A DNA stretch of 17,310 bases, from the NCBI GenBank assembly GCA_964392985.1, contig CAYMSF010000076.1, forward strand, positions 1 to 17,310, given 5' to 3'. The translations under genes and the position numbers were made by a program. Below, piece by piece: positions 8,801 through 14,951 of this stretch. How positions within the stretch are numbered: the stretch's first letter is position 1; each line of letters starts with the position of its first letter. The notes under the pieces were generated by a model. The model was given only the letters and a program-made list of their open reading frames with translations. It was not told where the DNA came from and did not search any database. Source of the DNA: CAYMSF01 sp964392985 (GTDB taxonomy: Bacteria > Verrucomicrobiota > Lentisphaeria > Victivallales > Victivallaceae).

Positions 8801-10965
8801 AAAATCAACTTGCGGAACAACAAAAGAAGATGCAAGCCTATCAGGCAGACGCTGAAAAAATGCAAGAAATGGGCGCGAAGATAACAGCATTGACGACAGA
8901 GTTGCAACGGACAAAAGATGCGAACTCCGGAATTTCCGCCAACGCGCAACAACTTCTTGATTTACAAAATAAATACAAAGCTTTGCAAAATACCTATCAA
9001 CAGGCATTGCAAAGCATAAGTAATTATCGTCAGAATGAGCAGACAAAGTCAGTTTCAATTGATGAGATGAATAAAAAGTTATCATCAATGGTCGAAAAAC
9101 TCAAAAATGAAAATCAGCAACTTATCGCGGAAAGTGATAAACTGAAAAATGACAATAACCGTCTGAACGCGGCGAAACAGGAGTTCGAAGAGATAAAGAA
9201 ACGCAAAGCCGATGAGTCAAAACGGTTGTCCAGTCTGGCAATGACAGTCAATGAAAAAGATGCCCAGTTGGATTCTCTTAAAGAAAAAGTTGCAACCCAG
9301 GATATCAAACTGAATGAATTAAACCGGCAACTGACCGCTAAACATAACGAACTTGACATCCGTAATGCTGAAAAAATTACCGCAAAGGAAAGAATTACAG
9401 CACAGGAGGTCGCAATAGCTGAATTAAACAGGCAACTGACCGCTAAACATAACGAACTGGACAACAGTAATACTGAAAAAATCGCAGCAAAAGAAAGAAT
9501 CACGGCACAGGAAGTTGCACTGGCTGAATTAAACCGGCAACTGACGGCTAAACATAACGAACTTGACAACACTAATGCTGGCAAGATGGCGACACGAGAA
9601 AAACTCACGTCACAAGAAATAGCGCTGGCGGAACTAAACAGACGACTGAAAGCCGCCGTTAATGAACGTGATAACAGTAATGCCGAAAAAATTGCTGTAC
9701 GAGAAAAAATTACAGCACAGGAACTTGCCCTGACTGAATTAAACCGGAAATTGGAAATTAAAAACAATGAGCTTGAAACTATTATTTCCGAAAAAAATGC
9801 AGCGCTTCAAAAAATTAATAAATTGAATGAAATGCTTACTACGGAACGGGCATCAAAACCTTCAATGGCAGTAGCTGAAAACAAAGCAGACAGCTATCCG
9901 GCAAACATCAATTTGAAACCAATAAAACTCCCTGCCCCGATCAAACCGATTACCGGCGAATTGAAAAGTAAAGAAAAAATACCCGACCTGTTGAAAAACG
10001 GCGCGAATGCCGAAAAACAACAGGATTTTGAAGTTGCGGAATGGAATTATCAGCAGATATTGGAAAGTAACCCGGAAAACTTCCAGGCAAACGCGCATCT
10101 GGGCAAAATAGCATTAATGAAAGAAGAGTTTGACCGTGCCTGCACTTTTCTTGCTAACGCGCTGAAAAAAGAACCGGGCAATGCCGACCTGACCGCAGAT
10201 TATGGTGTTGCACTGAACGGCATGAAACAATATAAACAGGCGGAAACGATATTTAAGTCTGCCATTGCCAAAAACAGCAACAATTACAAATTAAAATATG
10301 GCTACGGTTGCACGCTCTTCGCCACCGGAGATTACGCCAATGCAGAAAAAGAATTTCGTGCAGCTTTAAAAATTAAAACTGACTCTGCAGACGCAATGCA
10401 GAAATTGGCGCTGGTTCTGATGAAAAATCCGCGCGATAATCGTGCTGAAGCGGCAAAACTTTACCGGCAATCAAGGAAACTTGGCGGCAGTGTGGAAATT
10501 GAACTTGATACGTTGACCAGCGGACTGGCGGCACCGGAACTGAATGACGCACAGGCATTCCTCGTTCAAGCGGCGGCAGAGGCGGAAAAAAGCAAAGATT
10601 GGAGAACCGCAGCGTGGAATTATTCACAGATACTCGAAAATGACAAAAACAATCTTCCCGTCATCGAAAAGCTGGCATTGGTCTATCTGATTCAGAATAA
10701 ACCGGAAGACTGTTTAAAAACCATCAACAACAATACCGGCAGCATAACGCTAATGCTCGCCGCCGGCTATGCCATGATACTGCGCGGCGATAACGAAAAT
10801 GCTGAAAAAATACTAGAACAGGCGAACACCGCTTTAAACACACAACCATCCTATCAGCGCCCGGATTTGTTAAAATCGACAGATGCACTGATTCTATCTA
10901 AAATAGTCAGGACATCAAACGCAAACAAACTGGAAACATTGTTCAAGCACGTATCCCAAAAATAA
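5848..10965 (+). CDS. Giant exported coiled-coil protein with C-terminal TPR domain
   Basis: A 1705-residue protein. Residues 1-22 are a signal peptide (cleavage likely VWA/ED). Residues 26-95 form a small helical module (DAWRHGF, YEKGEQ, RPEWNQKI, RIKMCEQEI) resembling a single TPR-like hairpin. A serine-rich linker (98-123) leads into about 1,200 residues of charged, Leu/Ile-heptad coiled coil (124 to about 1337) rich in K, E, Q and N. A proline-rich linker (to about 1377) precedes TPR repeats (1378-1705), in which two segments start alike: EWNYQQILE and AWNYSQILE. Two internal repeat families are listed separately. A single extended coiled coil of this size would be about 180 nm long, far more than periplasm width, so it must fold, bundle, or run along the envelope. 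Family unknown; a structural or scaffold role is inferred. It sits between hflX and a TPR-tailed membrane glycosyltransferase-like gene, 21 bases before the latter. Confidence 0.93.
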   Translation: MQKRYWIIVSTILVLFASPVWAEDEEFSPWDAWRHGFSNYEKGEQNKARGNRDEAMQYFQKAKEYYQAVQNNRPEWNQKIITSRIKMCEQEIGELKSQISSQSKSSNREERTSTPSSEGDSSETKAELEKYKKKLFSVLVELDESRRLAERGKSASAEIENMLKEKGVLQQQLSLLQQKYDALNDKLSQPDNEKNELKNRMLEEKMKMEILNQKIKMQEDNYEKLRRESAEQYKDTSETKFVLQRSEQKIRELNDQILRYDKNSTDSSQQQRALSAQIAQLTQVNSSAQSSLKEKQDEINKLNKWIEELQEKGGNQSKMQNEIIVENKLMQEKYSTIKEQYEKLSAEYQEVKNKQLELHITLTQLKDTIKQLSDQKESIAEEYNSLQKKFNQSNLAENMSTKEVQQAREQNQKLENELKLFVDKYEKMQKRLEERTANEYQTILAANRTSNELSEKLNNKIRELEQLRSKYEQLDKSNRDALSVFSELKTNFSLLKSEYNSLKDENKQLNSIKNEFQSLQQDNQQLRKEKAEFSDVREKLQVTILSTTKEINSLKKTNDELKIKSVSTEKNTSQEVSSLKKDNEDLKIKLANAEKNSGNTRGELEKLQEATKGATQEIDALKIKLASAERNGGDIKGELDKLLTGSKSAALEINSLKKDNAELQIKLVSAEKNGGDIKGELDKLLAGSKSAALEINSLKKDNAELQIKLVSAEKNGGDIKGELDKLRTELADLSAMKTKNKRLMEQLNSSRSSITELKDKCIKQADASVTLQNSIATLEEEKKTLAKNIGEKDKAIADVKVESKQAQANQQQIIEMLKDAAKNDKEKIQSFSEINKKLSESIDKNQADNRTLEQTINRLKEDSANNAKIRQDAENATAKLKELSVAYDKSTAENNRLLAELKTIDSLRNENSELSGKVKKLQEMEEDHSRLKNNYQRLLENIRNDSNAQNKNLATMLEKAREENLTITGEVNRLRQEKTNIETLKNQLAEQQKKMQAYQADAEKMQEMGAKITALTTELQRTKDANSGISANAQQLLDLQNKYKALQNTYQQALQSISNYRQNEQTKSVSIDEMNKKLSSMVEKLKNENQQLIAESDKLKNDNNRLNAAKQEFEEIKKRKADESKRLSSLAMTVNEKDAQLDSLKEKVATQDIKLNELNRQLTAKHNELDIRNAEKITAKERITAQEVAIAELNRQLTAKHNELDNSNTEKIAAKERITAQEVALAELNRQLTAKHNELDNTNAGKMATREKLTSQEIALAELNRRLKAAVNERDNSNAEKIAVREKITAQELALTELNRKLEIKNNELETIISEKNAALQKINKLNEMLTTERASKPSMAVAENKADSYPANINLKPIKLPAPIKPITGELKSKEKIPDLLKNGANAEKQQDFEVAEWNYQQILESNPENFQANAHLGKIALMKEEFDRACTFLANALKKEPGNADLTADYGVALNGMKQYKQAETIFKSAIAKNSNNYKLKYGYGCTLFATGDYANAEKEFRAALKIKTDSADAMQKLALVLMKNPRDNRAEAAKLYRQSRKLGGSVEIELDTLTSGLAAPELNDAQAFLVQAAAEAEKSKDWRTAAWNYSQILENDKNNLPVIEKLALVYLIQNKPEDCLKTINNNTGSITLMLAAGYAMILRGDNENAEKILEQANTALNTQPSYQRPDLLKSTDALILSKIVRTSNANKLETLFKHVSQK
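7495..8034 (+). repeat. Internal 126-base (42-residue, six-heptad) repeats of the giant protein
   Basis: Units start at 7495, 7570, 7696, 7801 and 7927 (residues 550, 575, 617, 652, 694), each opening with E-[IV]-x-x-L-K. Unit lengths are 25, 42, 35 and 42 residues, then a last partial unit. The 35-residue unit lacks exactly the one heptad DNAELQI-type block, and the 25-residue unit equals three heptads plus a four-residue stutter. The units at 7801 and 7927 differ at only about three bases in their first 96 bases, showing recent tandem duplication. NGGDIKG, a glycine-containing heptad, recurs in the later units and may mark a hinge. Confidence 0.9.
9292..9816 (+). repeat. Five internal 105-base (35-residue, five-heptad) repeats of the giant protein
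   Basis: Five consecutive units of exactly 105 bases begin at 9292, 9397, 9502, 9607 and 9712 (residues 1149-1323). The pattern is TAQE-hydrophobic-A-x-A-E-L-N-R-Q-L, then TAKHNELDN, then EKI-A-x-[KR]-E-[KR]-[IL]. The first three units share long stretches of nearly identical DNA (for example around 9316, 9421 and 9526). The fourth and fifth are more diverged. There are no insertions or deletions between units, so the heptad register is kept through the block. Confidence 0.92.
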
Positions 10966-10986
10966 ATCTTAACGTGTCCTTTGCTC

Positions 10987-12777
10987 ATGCGAATTAAACG
11001 AATAACTTTGTTGAGCGTATTAATTCTGCCGTTACTGGCGGGGGGATTGGCACGGGCGATATTGTTCTACGAATTGTGGCATTCTCCAATCCGCTATTAT
11101 TCCCGGCTGATTGGATTGGACATGCAGTCTAATCTGATACTTGGTGGCTGGCTCTATAATGGTTTTTCTGTTTTCACCATTCATAAATTCATTATTGCAG
11201 CCGTAATGTTCTTCAATCAAGGTCAACATTGCCCTGAAGCTGTCATCTTCATCCAAATGCTGCTGGGCGTGCTGATTGGACCGCTGACAGCATGGATTAC
11301 CTGGCAACTTACCGGCAAAAGTTTGTGGGCTGGGGCTTCAGGTATAATTGCCGCGGTCTATGCGCCGGCGCTCCTGCATGAATGTCTTACCCTCAGGGAA
11401 AGCACGCAGATATTTCTGGCAGTATTATCACTGGCCGGAGTGTTATGGGCCCGCAAGACAAAATACCGCAATTCAATTCTTTTCCTCAGCGGTATTGCTG
11501 TGGCATTACCATGTCTGGTAAGAATATCATCGCTGCCGTTCCTTTTTTTCGCAGTCTTATGGCTGGCATACGGAATTGCCATCAAGGTTAAAGAGAAAAA
11601 ATTACCCTTGCGTCGCGGTCTGTATAAAACCGGGGTATTAGCCGCCGGCATTATGACGGCATTTCTGCCAATATCGGTTTTTAACTATTTCCGTGCGGAC
11701 ACGCCGCTGCCATTTCATCTGGACACGAAATATGCCGTTGCCGTCGGCAGCGCCCGGACGCCGGTAACAATGAATATTGATACGGCGCCGGAGAAAACAG
11801 TTGTACCGCCGGTTACGAATGAAAAACCTGTTGTTTTAAGCGCAAAAAGTGAATCTTCTTCCAGATTATTCAAATTTTCCATCAATTTCGTTGAAAAACT
11901 GCCACTGCTGTTTAAACCGTTTGAAATAGCCAATAATGTAAATTACTATTTCATGAAATATAAATTATTTCCGCTCTCATATCTGCCGGGACCATTGCTG
12001 GTGATTCCACTGGCGGTGACGGGCTTGCTGTTAATATTTTTTTTCTGGCGCTGGCAAAGACGTGAAAGTCTGTTGCTGGTATATATTCTCTCTTATTCAA
12101 TCCCGCTGGCATTTTTTTATCCATTGGCACGCTATCGTTTGATTATGTATCCAGTCTTTTGTATTTTAATGTTTTATCCGTTGTTTTCGGCAATCAAGTG
12201 GACCAGAAAAGCACGTTCAATTCTTCCGGTGCTCCCGGTAATCATTCTGACGGCAGCAGTTTATTACACAACCTTTCCAAATGATTTTCCGCTGCGTGCT
12301 ACTGACTTTATTGCATACGGCAAAGCCATACAATTCCAGCAGGGCAGACCTTCAATTGACTCAGCCGAATATTTTGTTGCCGCCATCAACACCGACCAGA
12401 ATTATGCTCCGGGATATATTAATTTAGCTGACAACCTGTTGCAGCGGAATCAACCGGAACCGGCACGTTTGCTTCTTGAACCGGCACGAACCAAATTTCC
12501 GCAAGATGCCGGTATCAGTTACTATTATGCACTGGCATTAATGGGTTGCGGCAATGCCGTTGCCGCGGAGGGCGTGTTGAAGCAGATAGCTCCGCCGGGT
12601 TCAATGGAACAACGCTGTCAATATTGGTTTCATCTCGGCGAATCGCAACGGCGGCAGGGAAAAAACAACGAGGCGGTTGATTCATACCGGCGGTCAATGG
12701 AATCAGCCAATCCTGTTCAGCAGCAAATCATCCGGCAGACTTTAGTTAAAATCAATCAAAATATCGGGTCACGGTAA
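10987..12777 (+). CDS. Polytopic GT-C-type glycosyltransferase-like protein with TPR tail
   Basis: A 596-residue membrane protein with about ten or more hydrophobic segments in residues 5-430 and a soluble C-terminal region (about 440-590) holding TPR-like helical hairpins. The first loop after segment one (LWHSPIRYYSRLIGLDMQ, then LGGWLYNG) resembles the catalytic loop of PMT/ArnT-like GT-C enzymes, with D45 as the candidate acidic residue. The late motif YPLARYRLIMYPVF also fits this group. Such enzymes transfer sugar from a lipid-phosphate carrier to proteins or lipids outside the membrane. A Pro/Thr/Val-rich loop (about 257-290) is unusual. ATG at 10987 is preferred over the TTG at 10981; neither has a strong ribosome site. 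It follows the giant coiled-coil gene by 21 bases and overlaps the UPF0158 gene by one base. The enzyme call is moderate; the acceptor is unknown. Confidence 0.7.
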   Translation: MRIKRITLLSVLILPLLAGGLARAILFYELWHSPIRYYSRLIGLDMQSNLILGGWLYNGFSVFTIHKFIIAAVMFFNQGQHCPEAVIFIQMLLGVLIGPLTAWITWQLTGKSLWAGASGIIAAVYAPALLHECLTLRESTQIFLAVLSLAGVLWARKTKYRNSILFLSGIAVALPCLVRISSLPFLFFAVLWLAYGIAIKVKEKKLPLRRGLYKTGVLAAGIMTAFLPISVFNYFRADTPLPFHLDTKYAVAVGSARTPVTMNIDTAPEKTVVPPVTNEKPVVLSAKSESSSRLFKFSINFVEKLPLLFKPFEIANNVNYYFMKYKLFPLSYLPGPLLVIPLAVTGLLLIFFFWRWQRRESLLLVYILSYSIPLAFFYPLARYRLIMYPVFCILMFYPLFSAIKWTRKARSILPVLPVIILTAAVYYTTFPNDFPLRATDFIAYGKAIQFQQGRPSIDSAEYFVAAINTDQNYAPGYINLADNLLQRNQPEPARLLLEPARTKFPQDAGISYYYALALMGCGNAVAAEGVLKQIAPPGSMEQRCQYWFHLGESQRRQGKNNEAVDSYRRSMESANPVQQQIIRQTLVKINQNIGSR

Positions 12778-13286
12778 TGACAACGCAAATCAGTCTGGCG
12801 GAACTGGAAGATGCGGTACAATATCTTTCCCATTTTAATGAGAGTGTTCTGCTATTGGATTTATCTACCGGTAACTGCGTTTATGATGTCAGGGACATTG
12901 CGCTGGACGAAATTATCGCCGTAGATGAAAAAAAACCTGAGTCAGGAACACGCCCGCGTTACATTCAGATTCCGGACAAATATAAATTGAATATTGGCAG
13001 AACGCTGGTATTGCAATTCACGCGGGAATATTTTCCTGAAGACTACCGGGATATATTCAACCGATTCAAACGACCGCACGCATATACCTGGTGGCGGATA
13101 TTTCTGGAGGATCAGAAGAAACTTCAGGAGTGGCACGAATTCCGTAACCGCAAGACCAAAGAGGCCTTAATTGACTGGTGCAACAATAACCACTTTGAAT
13201 ATTATGATGACTTTGCCGGCGGTGGAAAAAAGTTGGCACAGGAAACCAACACTGACCCTGAAGATATTGACGATGACGGGCAGTAA
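12777..13286 (+). CDS. UPF0158 family protein of unknown function
   Basis: A 169-residue soluble protein. Its ATG overlaps the stop of the preceding gene (TAATG), indicating translational coupling. The pattern fits UPF0158: an early strand containing LLLDLSTGNCVYD (25-37), a loop, YIQIPDKY (62-69), then helices with FTREYF (81-86), FNRFKRPHAYTWWRIFL (94-110), W119/F122 and ALIDWCNNNHF (130-140). No signal peptide or membrane segment is present. The C-terminus is acidic (EDIDDDGQ) and probably disordered. No biochemical function is known to me for this family. Because it is fused transcriptionally to the GT-C-like gene it may be coexpressed with envelope functions, but that is only context. 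The family assignment rests on remembered pattern, not a search. Confidence 0.7.
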   Translation: MTTQISLAELEDAVQYLSHFNESVLLLDLSTGNCVYDVRDIALDEIIAVDEKKPESGTRPRYIQIPDKYKLNIGRTLVLQFTREYFPEDYRDIFNRFKRPHAYTWWRIFLEDQKKLQEWHEFRNRKTKEALIDWCNNNHFEYYDDFAGGGKKLAQETNTDPEDIDDDGQ

Positions 13287-13291
13287 TTTAT

Positions 13292-13307
13292 ACCGGTTGA
13301 TTCCGGT
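13292..13307. repeat. Inverted repeat abutting a promoter
   Basis: ACCGG and CCGGT flank TTGATT, giving a five-base stem. It lies six bases after the UPF0158 stop and ends exactly where the -35 hexamer at 13308 begins. It could be an operator or a weak terminator stem, but there is no T-run behind it. The left half plus loop (ACCGGTTGATT) recurs at 14091-14101 before thiG. Confidence 0.35.
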
Positions 13308-13335
13308 TTGACAAATGCTGTAATCCCGTTATATT
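13308..13335 (+). promoter_or_regulatory. Sigma-70-type promoter of the 13386 gene
   Basis: TTGACA (13308-13313, perfect consensus), a 16-base spacer and TATATT (13330-13335). A start of transcription near 13342 would leave a leader of about 45 bases. This is the strongest promoter-like sequence seen in the window and suggests the 213-residue protein is expressed independently of the upstream operon. Confidence 0.65.
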
Positions 13336-13376
13336 CTAGAACAGTATCTCATAACTTGCGCACATTACATTAACGT

Positions 13377-13382
13377 GAGGTG
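13377..13382 (+). promoter_or_regulatory. Ribosome binding site that decides a TTG start
   Basis: GAGGTG overlaps the in-frame GTG at 13380, so that GTG is unlikely to be the start. GAGG lies five bases before an in-frame TTG at 13386, the best candidate. A second TTG at 13392 is 11 bases away. No ATG exists near the N-terminus. Confidence 0.55.
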
Positions 13383-13385
13383 GGT

Positions 13386-14027
13386 TTGAATTTGCGATTT
13401 CACAACGACGTTCTGTCAAAGGTTAAAAAGACCTTTCAGCACATTATTCACACCGGCAAACATCATCGCGGTCCGGATTATCTGGTTATTATGAATGTAC
13501 CGCCACTGATGGGACGACGTGATGCCGCCTATGACCATTCGGAAAAAATACTTACCGGGAATCTTGCCAGTGTGATTGATCAGGAACGTAAAGATTTATA
13601 TCACCGTGCGATAAACACTCTGGAAATTGCCATTCATGATACTGACAGAATTGTCTCTGCGCTATATCATAACAACAAAATGGGCAAAGAGGGCAATTTT
13701 CTCCGTTACCTTCTCGTTCTCAAAAATACGGTACAGGCAGCGAGTGAACTGGTTGAACATGAGTTGGCTTTGTTTAAAGCGGAAGACAACCTCAATGAAT
13801 TTATTGGCGGGAAAATCTCCGGACAGCTCCATAAAACTGACGAGATTTTCAGTGAAAGCGAAAACAGCATAGCGCAATGTGTTTCACAACTGATTGATAT
13901 TTCCAGGATGCAAATCATCCGCTACCGGGATCATTCCCGCCGCAGTTTCAGCCGTCATGACCTTGAACGCTACGAAAAATCTTTTAACGCGTTCTCCCAA
14001 ATCTATGCCGGCGATGATTTCAAATAA
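13386..14027 (+). CDS. Unrecognised helical cytoplasmic protein
   Basis: A 213-residue protein starting at TTG. It has no signal peptide or membrane segment. After a basic, histidine-containing N-terminus (KVKKTFQHIIHTGKHHRG) and a possible strand (DYLVIMNVPPLM), the rest looks all-helical, with regularly spaced hydrophobic residues and several His, Asp and Glu residues (ALYHNNKMGKEGNF, VEHELALF, IIRYRDHSRRSF). The overall look is of a helical bundle, distantly like PhoU or four-helix regulators, but I see no diagnostic motif and make no assignment. It has its own promoter and no short-distance neighbour: about 100 bases separate it from the UPF0158 gene and 138 from thiG. It carries no C-terminal GG, so it is not ThiS. 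The reading frame and ribosome site support a real gene. Confidence 0.8.
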   Translation: MNLRFHNDVLSKVKKTFQHIIHTGKHHRGPDYLVIMNVPPLMGRRDAAYDHSEKILTGNLASVIDQERKDLYHRAINTLEIAIHDTDRIVSALYHNNKMGKEGNFLRYLLVLKNTVQAASELVEHELALFKAEDNLNEFIGGKISGQLHKTDEIFSESENSIAQCVSQLIDISRMQIIRYRDHSRRSFSRHDLERYEKSFNAFSQIYAGDDFK

Positions 14028-14057
14028 TTGATATTCCGCGTCAAATCCATCAGCGCC

Positions 14058-14067
14058 TTTCCGGAAA
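14058..14067. repeat. Perfect 10-base palindrome between the 13386 gene and thiG
   Basis: TTTCCGGAAA is its own reverse complement. It lies 31 bases after the upstream stop and 29 bases before the thiG -35 element. There is no T-run, so it is not a typical terminator; an operator is possible but unproven. Confidence 0.25.
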
Positions 14068-14095
14068 ATACCGCATCAGATATTGTCTTAACCGG

Positions 14096-14123
14096 TTGAT
14101 TATTGCGGAAACAACACTATATT
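14096..14123 (+). promoter_or_regulatory. thiG: Probable sigma-70-type promoter of thiGH
   Basis: TTGATT (14096-14101), a 16-base spacer and TATATT (14118-14123), followed by C as in the promoter at 13308. The leader to the thiG ATG would be about 35 bases, too short for a TPP riboswitch. Confidence 0.5.
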
Positions 14124-14165
14124 CTTACCTTATCTTAATTTAATAAATTCAGGGTTTAATTGATA

Positions 14166-14936
14166 ATGACAAAATTAGTTATTGCCGGCAAAGAACTTAA
14201 CAGCCGTCTGTTTTTAGGGACTGGAAAATTTGCTTCTTCCGCAGATTTACGCCGGACAATAGAATCGTCCGGAACGGAACTCGTTACGGTGGCATTGCGC
14301 CGGATAAATCCGGACAACAGCGACAGCGATGATATTCTGTCCGCAATTCCTGCCGGTGTTACCATTATGCTCAATACCAGTGGCGCCAGAAATGCGGCAG
14401 AAGCGGTAAAAATCGCCAGATTCGGACGTGCCGCCGGATTTGAATGGATCAAACTTGAAATTCATCCTGACCCGAATTATCTCCTGCCCGACCCGATTGA
14501 AACGCTGCTGGCGGCGGAAATACTTGTCAAGGAAGGGTTTATTGTTCTACCCTACATTAACGCAGACCCGGTTTTGGCAAAACGATTGGAAGATGTTGGC
14601 ACCCATGCGTTGATGCCGTTGGGTTCTCCCATTGGCAGCAATCAGGGTTTAAAAACAGAAACAATGTTGAAAATAATTATTGAACAGGCGAAAGTGCCGG
14701 TAGTAATAGATGCCGGGTTGGGTCTGCCCTCTCACGCCGCCGCGGCGATTGAAATGGGCGCCGACGCAGTTCTAGTCAATACCGCGATTGCTGCCGCCGG
14801 CGATCCGGCGGCAATGGGCAAAGCCTTTGCCATGGCCGTCGCCTCTGCTGAAATGGCAATGAAGGCAGGTCCCGCCAGAGTTGGCACCCGTGCCAATGCC
14901 ACGTCGCCTTTGCACACGTTTGACAATATTGTATGA
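14166..14936 (+). CDS. thiG: Thiazole synthase ThiG
   Basis: A 256-residue TIM-barrel enzyme that condenses deoxyxylulose 5-phosphate, dehydroglycine and ThiS-thiocarboxylate into the thiazole phosphate of thiamine. The start MTKLVIAGKELNSRLFLGTG is typical. K96 in WIKLEIHPD is the expected Schiff-base lysine. Also present are LNTSGARNAAEAV (69-81), LMPLGSPIGSNQGL (phosphate-binding region) and VIDAGLGLPSHAA with GADAVLVNTAIA near the C-terminus. ATG at 14166 matches family starts; a TTG at 14160 sits five bases after AGGG and is an alternative that adds two residues. The thiH gene begins 15 bases downstream, forming the usual thiGH pair. The sulfur carrier gene thiS, normally adjacent, is absent here, as are thiF and thiE. 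Confidence 0.97.
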   Translation: MTKLVIAGKELNSRLFLGTGKFASSADLRRTIESSGTELVTVALRRINPDNSDSDDILSAIPAGVTIMLNTSGARNAAEAVKIARFGRAAGFEWIKLEIHPDPNYLLPDPIETLLAAEILVKEGFIVLPYINADPVLAKRLEDVGTHALMPLGSPIGSNQGLKTETMLKIIIEQAKVPVVIDAGLGLPSHAAAAIEMGADAVLVNTAIAAAGDPAAMGKAFAMAVASAEMAMKAGPARVGTRANATSPLHTFDNIV

Positions 14937-14951
14937 AATCTGGAAATAACC

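Noticed and set aside
9114..9767. Minus-strand open frame of 217 residues opposite the 35-residue repeats
   Set aside because: Same cause: a low-complexity shadow of the coiled-coil repeats.
7495..9816. The tandem repeats as a CRISPR array or mobile element
   Set aside because: The repeats are contiguous, have no spacers, keep the reading frame and follow heptad lengths. They are protein-coding internal repeats.
14028..14165. TPP riboswitch upstream of thiG
   Set aside because: The conserved TPP core elements were not seen, and the leader after the predicted promoter is too short.
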